From: Candidatus Liptonbacteria bacterium | GTDB taxonomy: Bacteria; Patescibacteriota; Minisyncoccia; UBA6257; JACOXY01 | Direction of reading: 5' to 3' | NCBI GenBank assembly: GCA_016182095.1 | Contig: JACOXY010000013.1 | Location: forward strand, 1-55,405 | DNA: 55,405 bases | In this document: one piece after another, positions 38,554 through 46,767 of the stretch | Numbering within the stretch: position 1 is the stretch's first letter | Layout of the letters: the number at the start of each line of letters is the position of its first letter | The notes under the pieces: generated by a model | The model's database searches: none | Told to the model about the DNA's origin: nothing | The model's input: the letters and a program-made list of their open reading frames with translations, nothing else | Made by a program: the position numbers and the translations under genes

Positions 38554-40284
38554 TTATTGTCCCGCCAAAAGGGTAATGCTAAAAACCGATTCATCTTTTC
38601 TGACGTTGAGTGACCCACCCGAATCTTGGCGCGCCCAGACTTCAATATAATCATTCGCCGCAAGCCTTAATCGGGAGCACTCATGCAAAATAGTGGGCTC
38701 CTGGCCAGACGATACTGAATTTATCTGCGTCGTAGTTGCCGATCCGCCGTTAATATAAAATATAATTCGGCGCGCGTCGGTACTATTCGTGGCAAAACTA
38801 ACATTAGCGCAGACAAGATAGAGCCCCCCCGCGGGAATGGTGAAACGACTATTATTGGTAACGCTATCATGTAACCCGCCAAAGTCTTCGGTTTCGGTAT
38901 CCCAAGTAAGCGCGGTCCAGGTAGCGTTCGTTACTGATTGGTTGGAGCTTTTTTTAACTTCTGCCGTTCTTTGGGCTGCAGCGGATGTCGCCTGCCAGCT
39001 CGCGTTCCCACTCGCGTCAGAAGTTAAAACATAGCCGTTAGAAGCGCCGGTAGGAAGTTTGAACCCATTCACCGTTGCCGTTCCAAACACCTGTAACAAA
39101 GAAGACGGGGTTGTAGTTCCGATACCGACATTACCATTTTCATCAATCCTTATTCTGCTTGCCAAACCACTGCCATCTATTTTGGTGGCAAAATCAAGCG
39201 ATCCTCCCCAATTACCATTGGTAACCCCTTCAGTAAACGATCTTATGTTGGCTATTCTTACTCCATTAGTTCCCAATATGTTAGCCGCGGCGCTAAATGC
39301 AACGTCGGCCTGAATCACTCCGTCTCCTCCGGCCGCGTTTCCTGTAACTTCCAATACCACATTGCTATTGCTATTTCCGTAAACATTCAATTTCGTGTTA
39401 ATGACATTAGGATCAATATTTAAAGTTCCAATACCAACTTTTCCGGTATTATAATAAATATTATTGCCATTCGCCCCCCACTGGTCCCCCAGATTCCTCC
39501 AGGAACCGCTTGCATATTCCCTGAAAACGCTGCTTGCGGTGTTGTAATAAATTGACCCGTTTTGTCCTTCAACGGGATCCGCGGATAATTGCCCAACATT
39601 TAAAAGATTAGATATGTTGATATTTTTCCAGCGTGAAGGAGAAGAGAGACCGACGCTATAAATATTATCCTGTCCCGGGATTATGTCCGAATCAAAAACT
39701 GCCGCGGAGACGCGTGCTATAGTTGTCCCAAAAGATTTTGAAAAGGCGTACTTTGGATTATCCGAGTTAAAAGACAGCGTAAAATCAACCTGAACGGCAT
39801 TCTTGGCCAGCGAATTGTAAATGCGGCGGAAAACAAGCGAGCCCGCATCAACAGTAACATTTTCATTGGTAAGCCGGTTCGTTGTGGTGGATATAGTATA
39901 AATGCCAGAGCCAGGCGGCGGGGCCTCGACTGTTGTGCCTTCATCCATCCAAATAGCAGTGCCGGAAGCGTAAAAAGCCACATAGTCGCGGTTAGAATCT
40001 TTATGCCTAATAACAAGCACCGCAATCGGGGTATTGGTCGCTATATCTATAAGACTTGAATCTCTTACCTCTCTTTGGATCATTTGCAAAACAAACCTTC
40101 CTTGTTCGGAAACCTCCCTCGCGGAAGTGCCGCTATTTTGAATTCTTAAAATGGCAAACAGAATGCCGACAATGGAGCCGATTACAATGGCAAAAATGGC
40201 CACATATAAAATCATCTCTAGAAGGGTGGCGCCTTTTTGTTTCTGCGAAATACTTGGAATCTGATATCCGGCATCTGGCATCAT
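38554..40284 (-). CDS. Prepilin-like protein with phage tail-fibre-like and C1q-like C-terminus (576 aa)
   Basis: Start MMPDAGYQ chosen because TGTTATAAT ends 6 nt before it (core format). A type IV prepilin signal QKQKG|ATLLEMILYVAIFAI is near residue 20, with the helix continuing to about 50, as in PilW/GspJ pseudopilins. After residue 250 it changes to tail-fibre-like repeats: KVGIGTLNIDPNVINTKL, NVGIGTTTPSSLLQV and SNGYVLTSDASGNASWQ. The last 135 residues (RTAEVKKSSNQSV ... GGLYLVCANVSF ... LRLAANDYIEVWARQ) look like a C1q/TNF jelly roll. This would put an adhesive tip on a pilus-like filament; that role is inferred. Confidence 0.82.
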   Translation of the reverse strand: MMPDAGYQIPSISQKQKGATLLEMILYVAIFAIVIGSIVGILFAILRIQNSGTSAREVSEQGRFVLQMIQREVRDSSLIDIATNTPIAVLVIRHKDSNRDYVAFYASGTAIWMDEGTTVEAPPPGSGIYTISTTTNRLTNENVTVDAGSLVFRRIYNSLAKNAVQVDFTLSFNSDNPKYAFSKSFGTTIARVSAAVFDSDIIPGQDNIYSVGLSSPSRWKNINISNLLNVGQLSADPVEGQNGSIYYNTASSVFREYASGSWRNLGDQWGANGNNIYYNTGKVGIGTLNIDPNVINTKLNVYGNSNSNVVLEVTGNAAGGDGVIQADVAFSAAANILGTNGVRIANIRSFTEGVTNGNWGGSLDFATKIDGSGLASRIRIDENGNVGIGTTTPSSLLQVFGTATVNGFKLPTGASNGYVLTSDASGNASWQATSAAAQRTAEVKKSSNQSVTNATWTALTWDTETEDFGGLHDSVTNNSRFTIPAGGLYLVCANVSFATNSTDARRIIFYINGGSATTTQINSVSSGQEPTILHECSRLRLAANDYIEVWARQDSGGSLNVRKDESVFSITLLAGQ

Positions 40285-40365
40285 AGATTTATTATAACAC
40301 AAACTAAACAAAATCATTGCCAAATGTGGAAAAATGAGGTAAATTATGTAAAACTAATTACAGAT

Positions 40366-40402
40366 GGTCCCATCGTCTAACGGCTAGGACATGCCCCTTT
40401 TT
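40366..40402 (+). pseudogene. 5' fragment of a tRNA-Glu
   Basis: GGTCCCATCGTCTAACGGCT onward matches the 5' half of the intact tRNA-Glu 80 bp downstream for 23 nt (CCATCG...GGACAT). It breaks off at the anticodon arm, where the left arm of an inverted repeat begins. Confidence 0.75.
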
Positions 40403-40404
40403 CA

Positions 40405-40546
40405 TCCCTCACTCAAACTGGATTAGGCGCGGCACCCATCGACACGGCGCCATCGTCTAACGGCTAGGACATCGCCCTTTCACGGCGGAAATACGGGTTC
40501 GATTCCCGTTGGCGCTACTCAATAATAATCCAGCTTGAGTGAGGGA
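40405..40546. repeat. CCCTCAC/GTGAGGG inverted repeat enclosing tRNA-Glu
   Basis: TCCCTCACTCAAACTGG (40405-40421) and CCAGCTTGAGTGAGGGA (40530-40546), one mismatch. The intact tRNA-Glu lies inside. The sequence after the right arm (AAGCGGCAAAATAGGG) vaguely resembles a tRNA 3' half. Confidence 0.75.
40446..40517 (+). tRNA. tRNA-Glu (anticodon TTC)
   Basis: GGCGCCA/TGGCGCT acceptor stem (with a G-U pair), D arm TCGTCTAACGGCTAGGA, anticodon loop CTTTCAC in a CGCC/GGCG stem, and GGGTTCGATTCCC T arm. CCA is not encoded. Confidence 0.92.
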
Positions 40547-40664
40547 CAAGCGGCAAAATAGGGCTACACAAAGTAAAGCCGGCCAAATTCATCTTGGCTA
40601 GTTTTACTTTACTTTTTATTTTATCCACAATGGCAAGACCTGCGCTGTGTTATAATGAAAGCAT

Positions 40665-41279
40665 ATGAAATACTTTTTATTGTTTGTCGTTTTCGCAGCC
40701 GCGGCTTTTGGAGGAGTCTGGGCATATAATAATTTCAGTGATGATTCTCTGGCAACCCCAGGAGCTCCAGCGCCAGGGACACCCCCCACAGCACCCACAA
40801 CGCCCACAACGCCACCGGGCGGGGGAACTCAAATTGCCGCCACGGGTTGTTACAATTATGGCACAAAACTAGACGCGCCTGTTAAGTGCCCCTATAACAC
40901 GCCCTCATGCACCTCTGCTGGTGGCTGTGTGACACAGTGCGGATCCTGCTCATATAATATCTGTGAAGCGCCAAGCGGCGGCCCGCTTAAGAAATGGTTC
41001 CCAACTCCCTGCGACACCACGCCAAGCCCATTCTTTGGACACATAAAATCAGATTCGGAATTCCAGAGTTGTCTTGCGAGCACCTTTGGACAGCCAGCCG
41101 TGGACGACTGGGTTCTTGGGAAAATTGTAGTATGGCCGGCAGACGCTCTCACCCCAAAGGATAATCTAATCACCAAGGATTTTACTACATGTTACGACGG
41201 ATACTATAAGCGATTTTGCGCGAAATTGAGCCCGCAAGTGAGGACGAGTACATATAAGAGCTTGTGCGATAAGTATTAA
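40665..41279 (+). CDS. Cys-rich secreted or membrane-anchored orphan protein (204 aa)
   Basis: N-terminal helix (residues 2-18) followed by a Pro/Thr linker (about 28-52) and a domain with twelve Cys (CPYNTPSC, GGCVTQCGSCSYNIC, then six more to SLCDKY at the C-terminus). This pattern suggests several disulfides, so export to an oxidising outside is likely. Family unknown. Core format: TGTGTTATAAT ends 8 nt before ATG. Confidence 0.7.
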   Translation: MKYFLLFVVFAAAAFGGVWAYNNFSDDSLATPGAPAPGTPPTAPTTPTTPPGGGTQIAATGCYNYGTKLDAPVKCPYNTPSCTSAGGCVTQCGSCSYNICEAPSGGPLKKWFPTPCDTTPSPFFGHIKSDSEFQSCLASTFGQPAVDDWVLGKIVVWPADALTPKDNLITKDFTTCYDGYYKRFCAKLSPQVRTSTYKSLCDKY

Positions 41280-41327
41280 ACAGATAATTCATAATGAATA
41301 AAATGCTTCGTGTTGATGCGGAGTATT

Positions 41328-42200
41328 TTATTTTTGGCATTTTGGACAAAAGTGGAATGGGCGCCCGTGAAGTGTGGCGCGAACAATTTTAGTTTCGCAT
41401 CTCGGACACGGCTCCCCCTCTCTACCATAAACCAGACGCAATACATAATAATTTCCGGGCTTCCCAGTTACATCCGCATAATCGGACATTGAAGAGCCGC
41501 GTAATTTGATTGCTTTTCTCAAAATTATTTTTATTGAATCATGCAGGATCTTTATCTCATTTTTCTTTAGGCTTTTCGCGCTCCGTAACGGATGCAGGCG
41601 CGATAAAAATAAAATTTCATCGGCATAAATATTGCCGATACCCGCCAGGATTTTTTGATCTAAAAGCGCTTTTTTTATACAAATCTTTCGCCCAGCAAGA
41701 GATTTTTGAAAATCGACCAATTTTATCAGCAGAGCATCAGGGCCCACATCAAGGCCCAATATTTTGGACTTCGTAGGTCCAGCGGACTTACGAAGTCTTG
41801 GGGCAGAAGCAGCTAAAATTTTTCCGAATTTTCTGACATCCAAAAAAGCCAAAAGCTTGTTGCCCGATAAATAAAAAATAGCGTGGATATAGGGGCTGCG
41901 CTTTTTTGACATCGCAAGTCCATCGGACTTGCGATGTCTGGATATTAAAAGCAACTTTCCGGTCATTTTAAGATGAATGAGCATCAATTTACCATCCAAC
42001 AACTCAAAAATAATATTTTTCCCAATGCGCTTAACGCTTTGTATGGTTGCTCCCGACACTTGCCGCCGGAAACTTACAAATCCCCCTTTGTGACGCGAAA
42101 AATGCCGCGGCCAATCGGTCCAGATATTTATAATTTTTTTGCCGCTAACTTTTTTATTCAGTCCGCGGACTATTGTTTCAACTTCTGGTAATTCGGGCAT
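41328..42200 (-). CDS. mutM: Formamidopyrimidine-DNA glycosylase
   Basis: Excises 8-oxoguanine and nicks the site. Catalytic N-terminus MPELPEVETIVRGL, the Lys-containing LIHLKMTGKL, helix-two-turn-helix GIGNIYADEILF, and C-terminal zinc finger CPRCETKIVRA...FCPKCQK are intact. 290 aa. Two segments between the domains, SRHRKSDGLAMSKK (about residue 93) and SAPRLRKSAGPTKSK (about 140), are each encoded by a palindrome and look like in-frame insertions in surface loops. Core format: TACAAT ends 6 nt before ATG. Confidence 0.95.
   Translation of the reverse strand: MPELPEVETIVRGLNKKVSGKKIINIWTDWPRHFSRHKGGFVSFRRQVSGATIQSVKRIGKNIIFELLDGKLMLIHLKMTGKLLLISRHRKSDGLAMSKKRSPYIHAIFYLSGNKLLAFLDVRKFGKILAASAPRLRKSAGPTKSKILGLDVGPDALLIKLVDFQKSLAGRKICIKKALLDQKILAGIGNIYADEILFLSRLHPLRSAKSLKKNEIKILHDSIKIILRKAIKLRGSSMSDYADVTGKPGNYYVLRLVYGREGEPCPRCETKIVRATLHGRPFHFCPKCQK
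41766..41797. repeat. Palindrome 1 inside mutM
   Basis: GGACTTCGTAGGTCC and GGACTTACGAAGTC around AGC. Same family as the SpoU-gene palindrome. Confidence 0.85.
41908..41938. repeat. Palindrome 2 inside mutM
   Basis: GACATCGCAAGTCC and GGACTTGCGATGTC, perfect arms around ATC. The core equals that of the intergenic inverted repeat at 33218-33352. Confidence 0.85.
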
Positions 42201-42282
42201 GCCAATATTGTATAAATTTTTGAGCGCATTACAAGCACAAATGACCTTTGCTCCAATAAAGTCAGTGGTTCCTAAAAAATTA

Positions 42283-42309
42283 AAAAGACGGCTTAACAGG
42301 CCGTCTTTT
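42283..42309. terminator. Terminator overlapping the stop of the TrpF-like gene
   Basis: AAAAGACGGC/GCCGTCTTTT stem; the TAA stop of the 42293-43123 gene lies in its loop and the last codons in its arm. Works in both directions. Confidence 0.85.
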
Positions 42310-43123
42310 GCAATTTCATGAAAGTAGCCGCCGCATTATGGAAAAAGGCGAGCGCTTTCTTGGGACTATACGTGTCATTACCATACCCGACACCCAATTT
42401 GTTTCGGAGTCCCGATTCGGCATCAATAGAAAAATCATTACTGCCAAGCCACCCGGAAATTTCTTCCACCAAACGCGCCACATTGAATTGGTTGAACCCG
42501 CCGGCAAAGCCAATGGCTAAATCATTGTGTTCTTGAATTCTCTCCGCCAAGCTCACGCACGAAGCAGGAACAAGCTCTTCACCGCGCCCGCCGGACGGAT
42601 CAATAAGCACATAATCAATGCAATTGTTGTAGCTCTTAAGGCCAAAGACAATAGCCCCATGGCTCATAGTTTCAAGAGCCGTCCGGTGAAGCTGCATTAT
42701 GATTTGAAGCTCCGGGTATCGGATCCTGATTTTCTCCATCATCCCATAGTGAAGATTGCCAAACTGCATATTTAACTGCAGCCCACGACAGATATTATCC
42801 GCGTACATGTTTTCCATATCAAAAATCTTGCACACAGAATCATACAATGCGGGATATTCTCGGGTAGTGAAGTGAACAGCGGTGAAAATATCGTCTCTGG
42901 TAGCCAGTGCCGCCCGAAAAATTTCGGGAATGTCCGTCACAACCGGGTTCCGCTTGCTTTCGGTTTTTTCTCCGCGTAGGGTACGCGTAGTAACCTGCAC
43001 GCCCACCTGTCCGCGATGCGATATCGGAAAGTTATTCAAAACATAGTGAATGCTCGCCGAAGCGGAGATCGCCTCTTCTATATTTTTCACGCCAACAATG
43101 CCGATATATGGGATCTTGCTCAT
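42293..43123 (-). CDS. TIM-barrel protein resembling phosphoribosylanthranilate isomerase
   Basis: Start MSKIPYIGIVGVKNIEEA is chosen because it aligns with the TrpF opening (KICGI..PEDA); a frame extending to 43189 is possible, and neither has a Shine-Dalgarno site. Later TrpF-like features are YVLIDPSGGRGEEL and LAIGFAGGFNQFNVARLVEE, the barrel's phosphate-binding end. The catalytic Cys of TrpF is replaced by Val here, and no other tryptophan gene is present. The reaction is therefore probably different. About 276 aa, longer than TrpF (about 205). Family placement is tentative. Confidence 0.55.
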   Translation of the reverse strand: MSKIPYIGIVGVKNIEEAISASASIHYVLNNFPISHRGQVGVQVTTRTLRGEKTESKRNPVVTDIPEIFRAALATRDDIFTAVHFTTREYPALYDSVCKIFDMENMYADNICRGLQLNMQFGNLHYGMMEKIRIRYPELQIIMQLHRTALETMSHGAIVFGLKSYNNCIDYVLIDPSGGRGEELVPASCVSLAERIQEHNDLAIGFAGGFNQFNVARLVEEISGWLGSNDFSIDAESGLRNKLGVGYGNDTYSPKKALAFFHNAAATFMKLQKTAC

Positions 43124-43235
43124 TGCCGCCCACTTTTTCTCAAAGAAAATTACTGAAACCATTCTAAAATAACTTTTTTTCTTTGTCAATTATTTTTGAT
43201 TGAAAAAAGCCGCAAAATCATTTAGTATTTGCCTT

Positions 43236-44465
43236 ATGAAGATACTCGCTATTGAAACCAGCTGTGACGAAACCGCCATTGCCATCATTGATTACAACGA
43301 GAGAAAGCGCGGGGTGCGCATTCTCGCCAACATCATTTCCTCGCAAATAAAACTTCACGCTAAGTTCGGAGGTGTTGTTCCTAACTTGGCACGGCGGGAG
43401 CACGAGCGCAATTTACCCATTGTTTTAATACAAGCGCTAAAACAAAGTAAATTGCTAAATTCAAAAATGAAAAATCAAAAATCAAAAATACAACTTAAAA
43501 CTAAAAACTTAGGAAAAATTCTTGAGCGGGAATCGGAACTTTTAGAACTGGTTGTAAAAAAAATTCTTCCCATTGGTGCACCTAAAATTGATGCCGTAGC
43601 AGTAACGCACGGTCCCGGACTTGCTCCCGCTCTTTGGGTTGGAATAAATTTCGCGCGCGCACTTTCATATATATGGGAAAGGCCCTTGATTCCCATAAAC
43701 CATATGGAGGGCCATATTTTTTCAGCTATGCTGAAAAAATATGGAAACTCTAAACAATCACAAAGCTCAAAAATCAAAATTCAAAAAAACCATACCCCTG
43801 CCTGCGCAGGCAGGCTATACCCCATACCCTATCCTGCTTTGGCCCTGCTCGTTTCCGGCGGACACACAGAACTAGTGCTTATTAAAAAATTGGGAAAATA
43901 TAAAATCGTGGGGGAAACGGTGGATGATGCGGTAGGAGAGTGTTTTGATAAGGTGGCACGAATTTTAGATCTCCCCTACCCCGGAGGACCGGAGATCTCC
44001 CGCCTCGCAGACACATTCAACATTAAACATTCCGCATTGGATATTAAATTGCCCCGCCCCATGATCCACTCTAAAGATTTTAATTTCAGTTTTTCGGGGC
44101 TGAAGACTGCCGTTTTATATCTTACAAAAGATCTAAAAGATAGTTATCTCCTCCCCGAAGTAAAAGCGGCGATTGCAAAAGAATTTCAGGATGCGGCAGT
44201 AGAAGTCCTTGTTAAAAAGACGATGGCCGCCGCAAAAAAATATAAAGCAAAAACAATTATTTTAGGCGGCGGTGTTGCGGCCAATTCTTTGCTCCGCAAA
44301 GAATTGAGTGTCAGGTGTCAAGTGTCACGTGTCAAGTGTTTATTGCCGTCACCGGCAATAACTGGAGACAACGCCCTCATGATCGCGCTTGCCGCCGCAA
44401 TAACAGGGAAGATTATAAAAAGGCCTCAAGCTCTGAAAGCCGAGGCGAATTTAAGATTATCTTGA
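43236..44465 (+). CDS. tsaD: tRNA N6-adenosine threonylcarbamoyltransferase TsaD
   Basis: Makes t6A37 in tRNAs with TsaB, TsaC and TsaE. ASKHA fold with ILAIETSCDETAIAI, VPNLARREH, VTHGPGLAPALWVG, metal site INHMEGH (about residue 155), LLVSGGHTELVL and GGGVAANSLLRKE. Start at 43236, 7 nt after TAGTAT. At 409 aa it exceeds the usual 330-345 aa because of low-complexity or repeat-encoded inserts: SKMKNQKSKIQLKTKN (about 75-90), SKQSQSSKIKIQKNHTPACA (about 172-191, containing the palindrome CCTGCCTGCGCAGGCAGG), and VRCQVSRVKCLL (about 363). Confidence 0.93.
   Translation: MKILAIETSCDETAIAIIDYNERKRGVRILANIISSQIKLHAKFGGVVPNLARREHERNLPIVLIQALKQSKLLNSKMKNQKSKIQLKTKNLGKILERESELLELVVKKILPIGAPKIDAVAVTHGPGLAPALWVGINFARALSYIWERPLIPINHMEGHIFSAMLKKYGNSKQSQSSKIKIQKNHTPACAGRLYPIPYPALALLVSGGHTELVLIKKLGKYKIVGETVDDAVGECFDKVARILDLPYPGGPEISRLADTFNIKHSALDIKLPRPMIHSKDFNFSFSGLKTAVLYLTKDLKDSYLLPEVKAAIAKEFQDAAVEVLVKKTMAAAKKYKAKTIILGGGVAANSLLRKELSVRCQVSRVKCLLPSPAITGDNALMIALAAAITGKIIKRPQALKAEANLRLS
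43797..43814. repeat. Palindrome inside tsaD
   Basis: CCTGCCTGCGCAGGCAGG, perfect 18-bp palindrome in coding sequence; the same string is nested in MITE-like copy B near 51425. Confidence 0.85.
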
Positions 44466-44503
44466 TTCTTGTCAAGTCATAAATCCTGCGCCATAATCTA
44501 TGC

Positions 44504-46714
44504 ATGATGAAAGAATTGCCGCCACAATATAATCCCAAAGAAACAGAGGATAAGATATATGAGCTTTGGGAGAAGAGCGGGTATTTTAGTCCCGACAATC
44601 TTCCGTCTGACACTAAACCATATCCCCCAAGCCCTAAACCCTTCTGCATTATTATGCCCCCCCCAAATGCCAACGGCGCGCTCCATGTGGGACACGCGCT
44701 TTTTGTAACGCTCCAGGATATTATGATTCGCCACAAACGGATGCGGGGGTTTAAAACACTGTGGCTTCCCGGAGCAGATCACGCCGGGTTTGAAACGCAG
44801 GTTGTCTATAACAAAAAGCTTGAGCGTGAGGGACATTCGCTCTGGGGCATCCCCCACGACAAATTATACAAAGAAATCCTTGATTTTACACTCAAAAATA
44901 AATCTCGAATGGAGAGCCAGATTAGGAAGCTGGGCGCATCTTGCGATTGGTCACGCGAGAAATTTACGCTGGACGAAGATATAAAAGCAGTGGTCTATGA
45001 TACATTTGAGATGCTTTACAAAGACGGGCTTATTTATCGCGCCGAGCGCCCGGTCAATTGGTGCGTGAAACACCAAACTACGCTTTCAGATTTAGAAATT
45101 AAATACGAAGAGCGCGAAGATAAGTTATATTTTGTGAAATATGAGATACCGGAAATGCGCTCATATATTGAAGTCGCGACAACTAGACCAGAGACAATTC
45201 CTGCGGATATCGCAATTGCCGTAAATCCCAAATCAAAATGGAAAAAATTCATAGGAAAAACCGCGGTAAATCCCATGACGCAAATTGATTTGGCCATCGT
45301 GAGCGATACCAGAGTTGACTTAAGTTTCGGAACCGGCGCCCTAAAAATCACCCCGCATCACGACGCATTAGACTTTGAAATTTACGAGACACACAAAAAA
45401 GAAATCGTGAGTAAGCCGGTTTCGGTTATTAACCAATTTGGAAAACTTATGGGTGCGGGCACCTTGGGCGGCCTCAAAGTAAAAGAGGCGCGGGAAAAAG
45501 CCGCTCTAATATTAAGACCAAACTTCGCGAAGGAACCCGAGCCATATAAGCACCAGGTCTCTGTTTGCTATAAATGCGGGACAATTATTGAGCCGAGAGT
45601 TTTGGCGCAATGGTTCATCAAAATGACGGAAAAACCAAAATCCGGAGGAAAATCACTGCGCGACCTTGCTGTAGATGCGGTAAAACAGAAAAAAGTAAAA
45701 TTTGTCACCAAAAAATTTGAGAAAATATTCCTGCATTGGATGAAAAATCTGCGTGATTGGAACATCTCGCGCCAAATCGTCTGGGGAATTCCTATACCCG
45801 CATGGTTTCATGAACCAAAGTGTATTCCTCGCAAGGGCTATGAGAAAGATATCGTAAAATGCAGAGAATACATCATTTCTGGCACAAAACCAGTGTGTGA
45901 ATTTTGTGATGCCCAATTTGTGCAAGATACTGATGTTTTTGATACATGGTTTTCTTCAGGACAATGGCCATATGCTACGCTTATGACAACGAGCAATAAA
46001 AAAGATTTTGGAGCATTTTACCCGACAGATATCATGGAAACTGGCTGGGATATTTTGTTTTTCTGGGTAGCTCGAATGATTATGCTGGGACTCTACCGCA
46101 CCGGGAAAGTCCCGTTCAAAACCATATATTTGCACGGGCTTGTACGCGACAAAGACCGGCAGAAGATGTCAAAGTCAAAGGGCAACGTCATTGACCCGCT
46201 TGGGGTTTCTGAACTTTACGGCACAGATGCTCTGCGAATGGCGCTCGTAGCAGGAAATGCCGCGGGGAATGACCCGGTAATATCAGAGGAAAAAATTAAA
46301 GGATACCGCAATTTCGCGAATAAAATATGGAACGTGTCCAGATTTGTATTAATGAAAACCGGAGATGAAATTTCTAAGGGAAAAATATCCTTAACAGCAA
46401 AAGATAAAAAAGGTCTAAAAGAACTTGCAAATATTAAAAAATCAGTCACTAAAGATATAGAAGCGTATAAATTTCACCTTGCCGCCGAAAAACTATACCA
46501 CTACTTCTGGCACACCTTTGCCGATAAAATTATTGAAGAATCAAAGTCGCGCCTTGAAAAAGGCGGAAAAGAAGCTGAAAGTGCCACGTATATGCTCCGA
46601 ACTATTTTAGAGGGTTCGCTTAAAATGCTGCACCCATTCATGCCGTTCGTAACCGAAGAGATCTGGCAAAAACTTTACGGCGGCAAAAAAATGCTGATGG
46701 TGGAAAAGTGGTAA
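44504..46714 (+). CDS. valS: Valine--tRNA ligase, short form
   Basis: Charges tRNA(Val). Class I core: MPPPNANGALHVGHAL (HIGH-type motif, about residues 50-65), editing domain with ATTRPETIPADIAIAV, GADHAGFETQ, and DRQKMSKSKGN (KMSKS, about 553). The anticodon-binding helical domain ends at LHPFMPFVTEEIW and the protein stops soon after. The C-terminal coiled-coil arm of ordinary ValRS (about 880-950 aa) is absent. CATAAT ends 6 nt before the first of two ATGs. Confidence 0.94.
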   Translation: MMKELPPQYNPKETEDKIYELWEKSGYFSPDNLPSDTKPYPPSPKPFCIIMPPPNANGALHVGHALFVTLQDIMIRHKRMRGFKTLWLPGADHAGFETQVVYNKKLEREGHSLWGIPHDKLYKEILDFTLKNKSRMESQIRKLGASCDWSREKFTLDEDIKAVVYDTFEMLYKDGLIYRAERPVNWCVKHQTTLSDLEIKYEEREDKLYFVKYEIPEMRSYIEVATTRPETIPADIAIAVNPKSKWKKFIGKTAVNPMTQIDLAIVSDTRVDLSFGTGALKITPHHDALDFEIYETHKKEIVSKPVSVINQFGKLMGAGTLGGLKVKEAREKAALILRPNFAKEPEPYKHQVSVCYKCGTIIEPRVLAQWFIKMTEKPKSGGKSLRDLAVDAVKQKKVKFVTKKFEKIFLHWMKNLRDWNISRQIVWGIPIPAWFHEPKCIPRKGYEKDIVKCREYIISGTKPVCEFCDAQFVQDTDVFDTWFSSGQWPYATLMTTSNKKDFGAFYPTDIMETGWDILFFWVARMIMLGLYRTGKVPFKTIYLHGLVRDKDRQKMSKSKGNVIDPLGVSELYGTDALRMALVAGNAAGNDPVISEEKIKGYRNFANKIWNVSRFVLMKTGDEISKGKISLTAKDKKGLKELANIKKSVTKDIEAYKFHLAAEKLYHYFWHTFADKIIEESKSRLEKGGKEAESATYMLRTILEGSLKMLHPFMPFVTEEIWQKLYGGKKMLMVEKW

Positions 46715-46767
46715 ACAACATAAAATCTAAAATAGTATTTAGATTTTAGAGTGCTATAATGTAGTCA

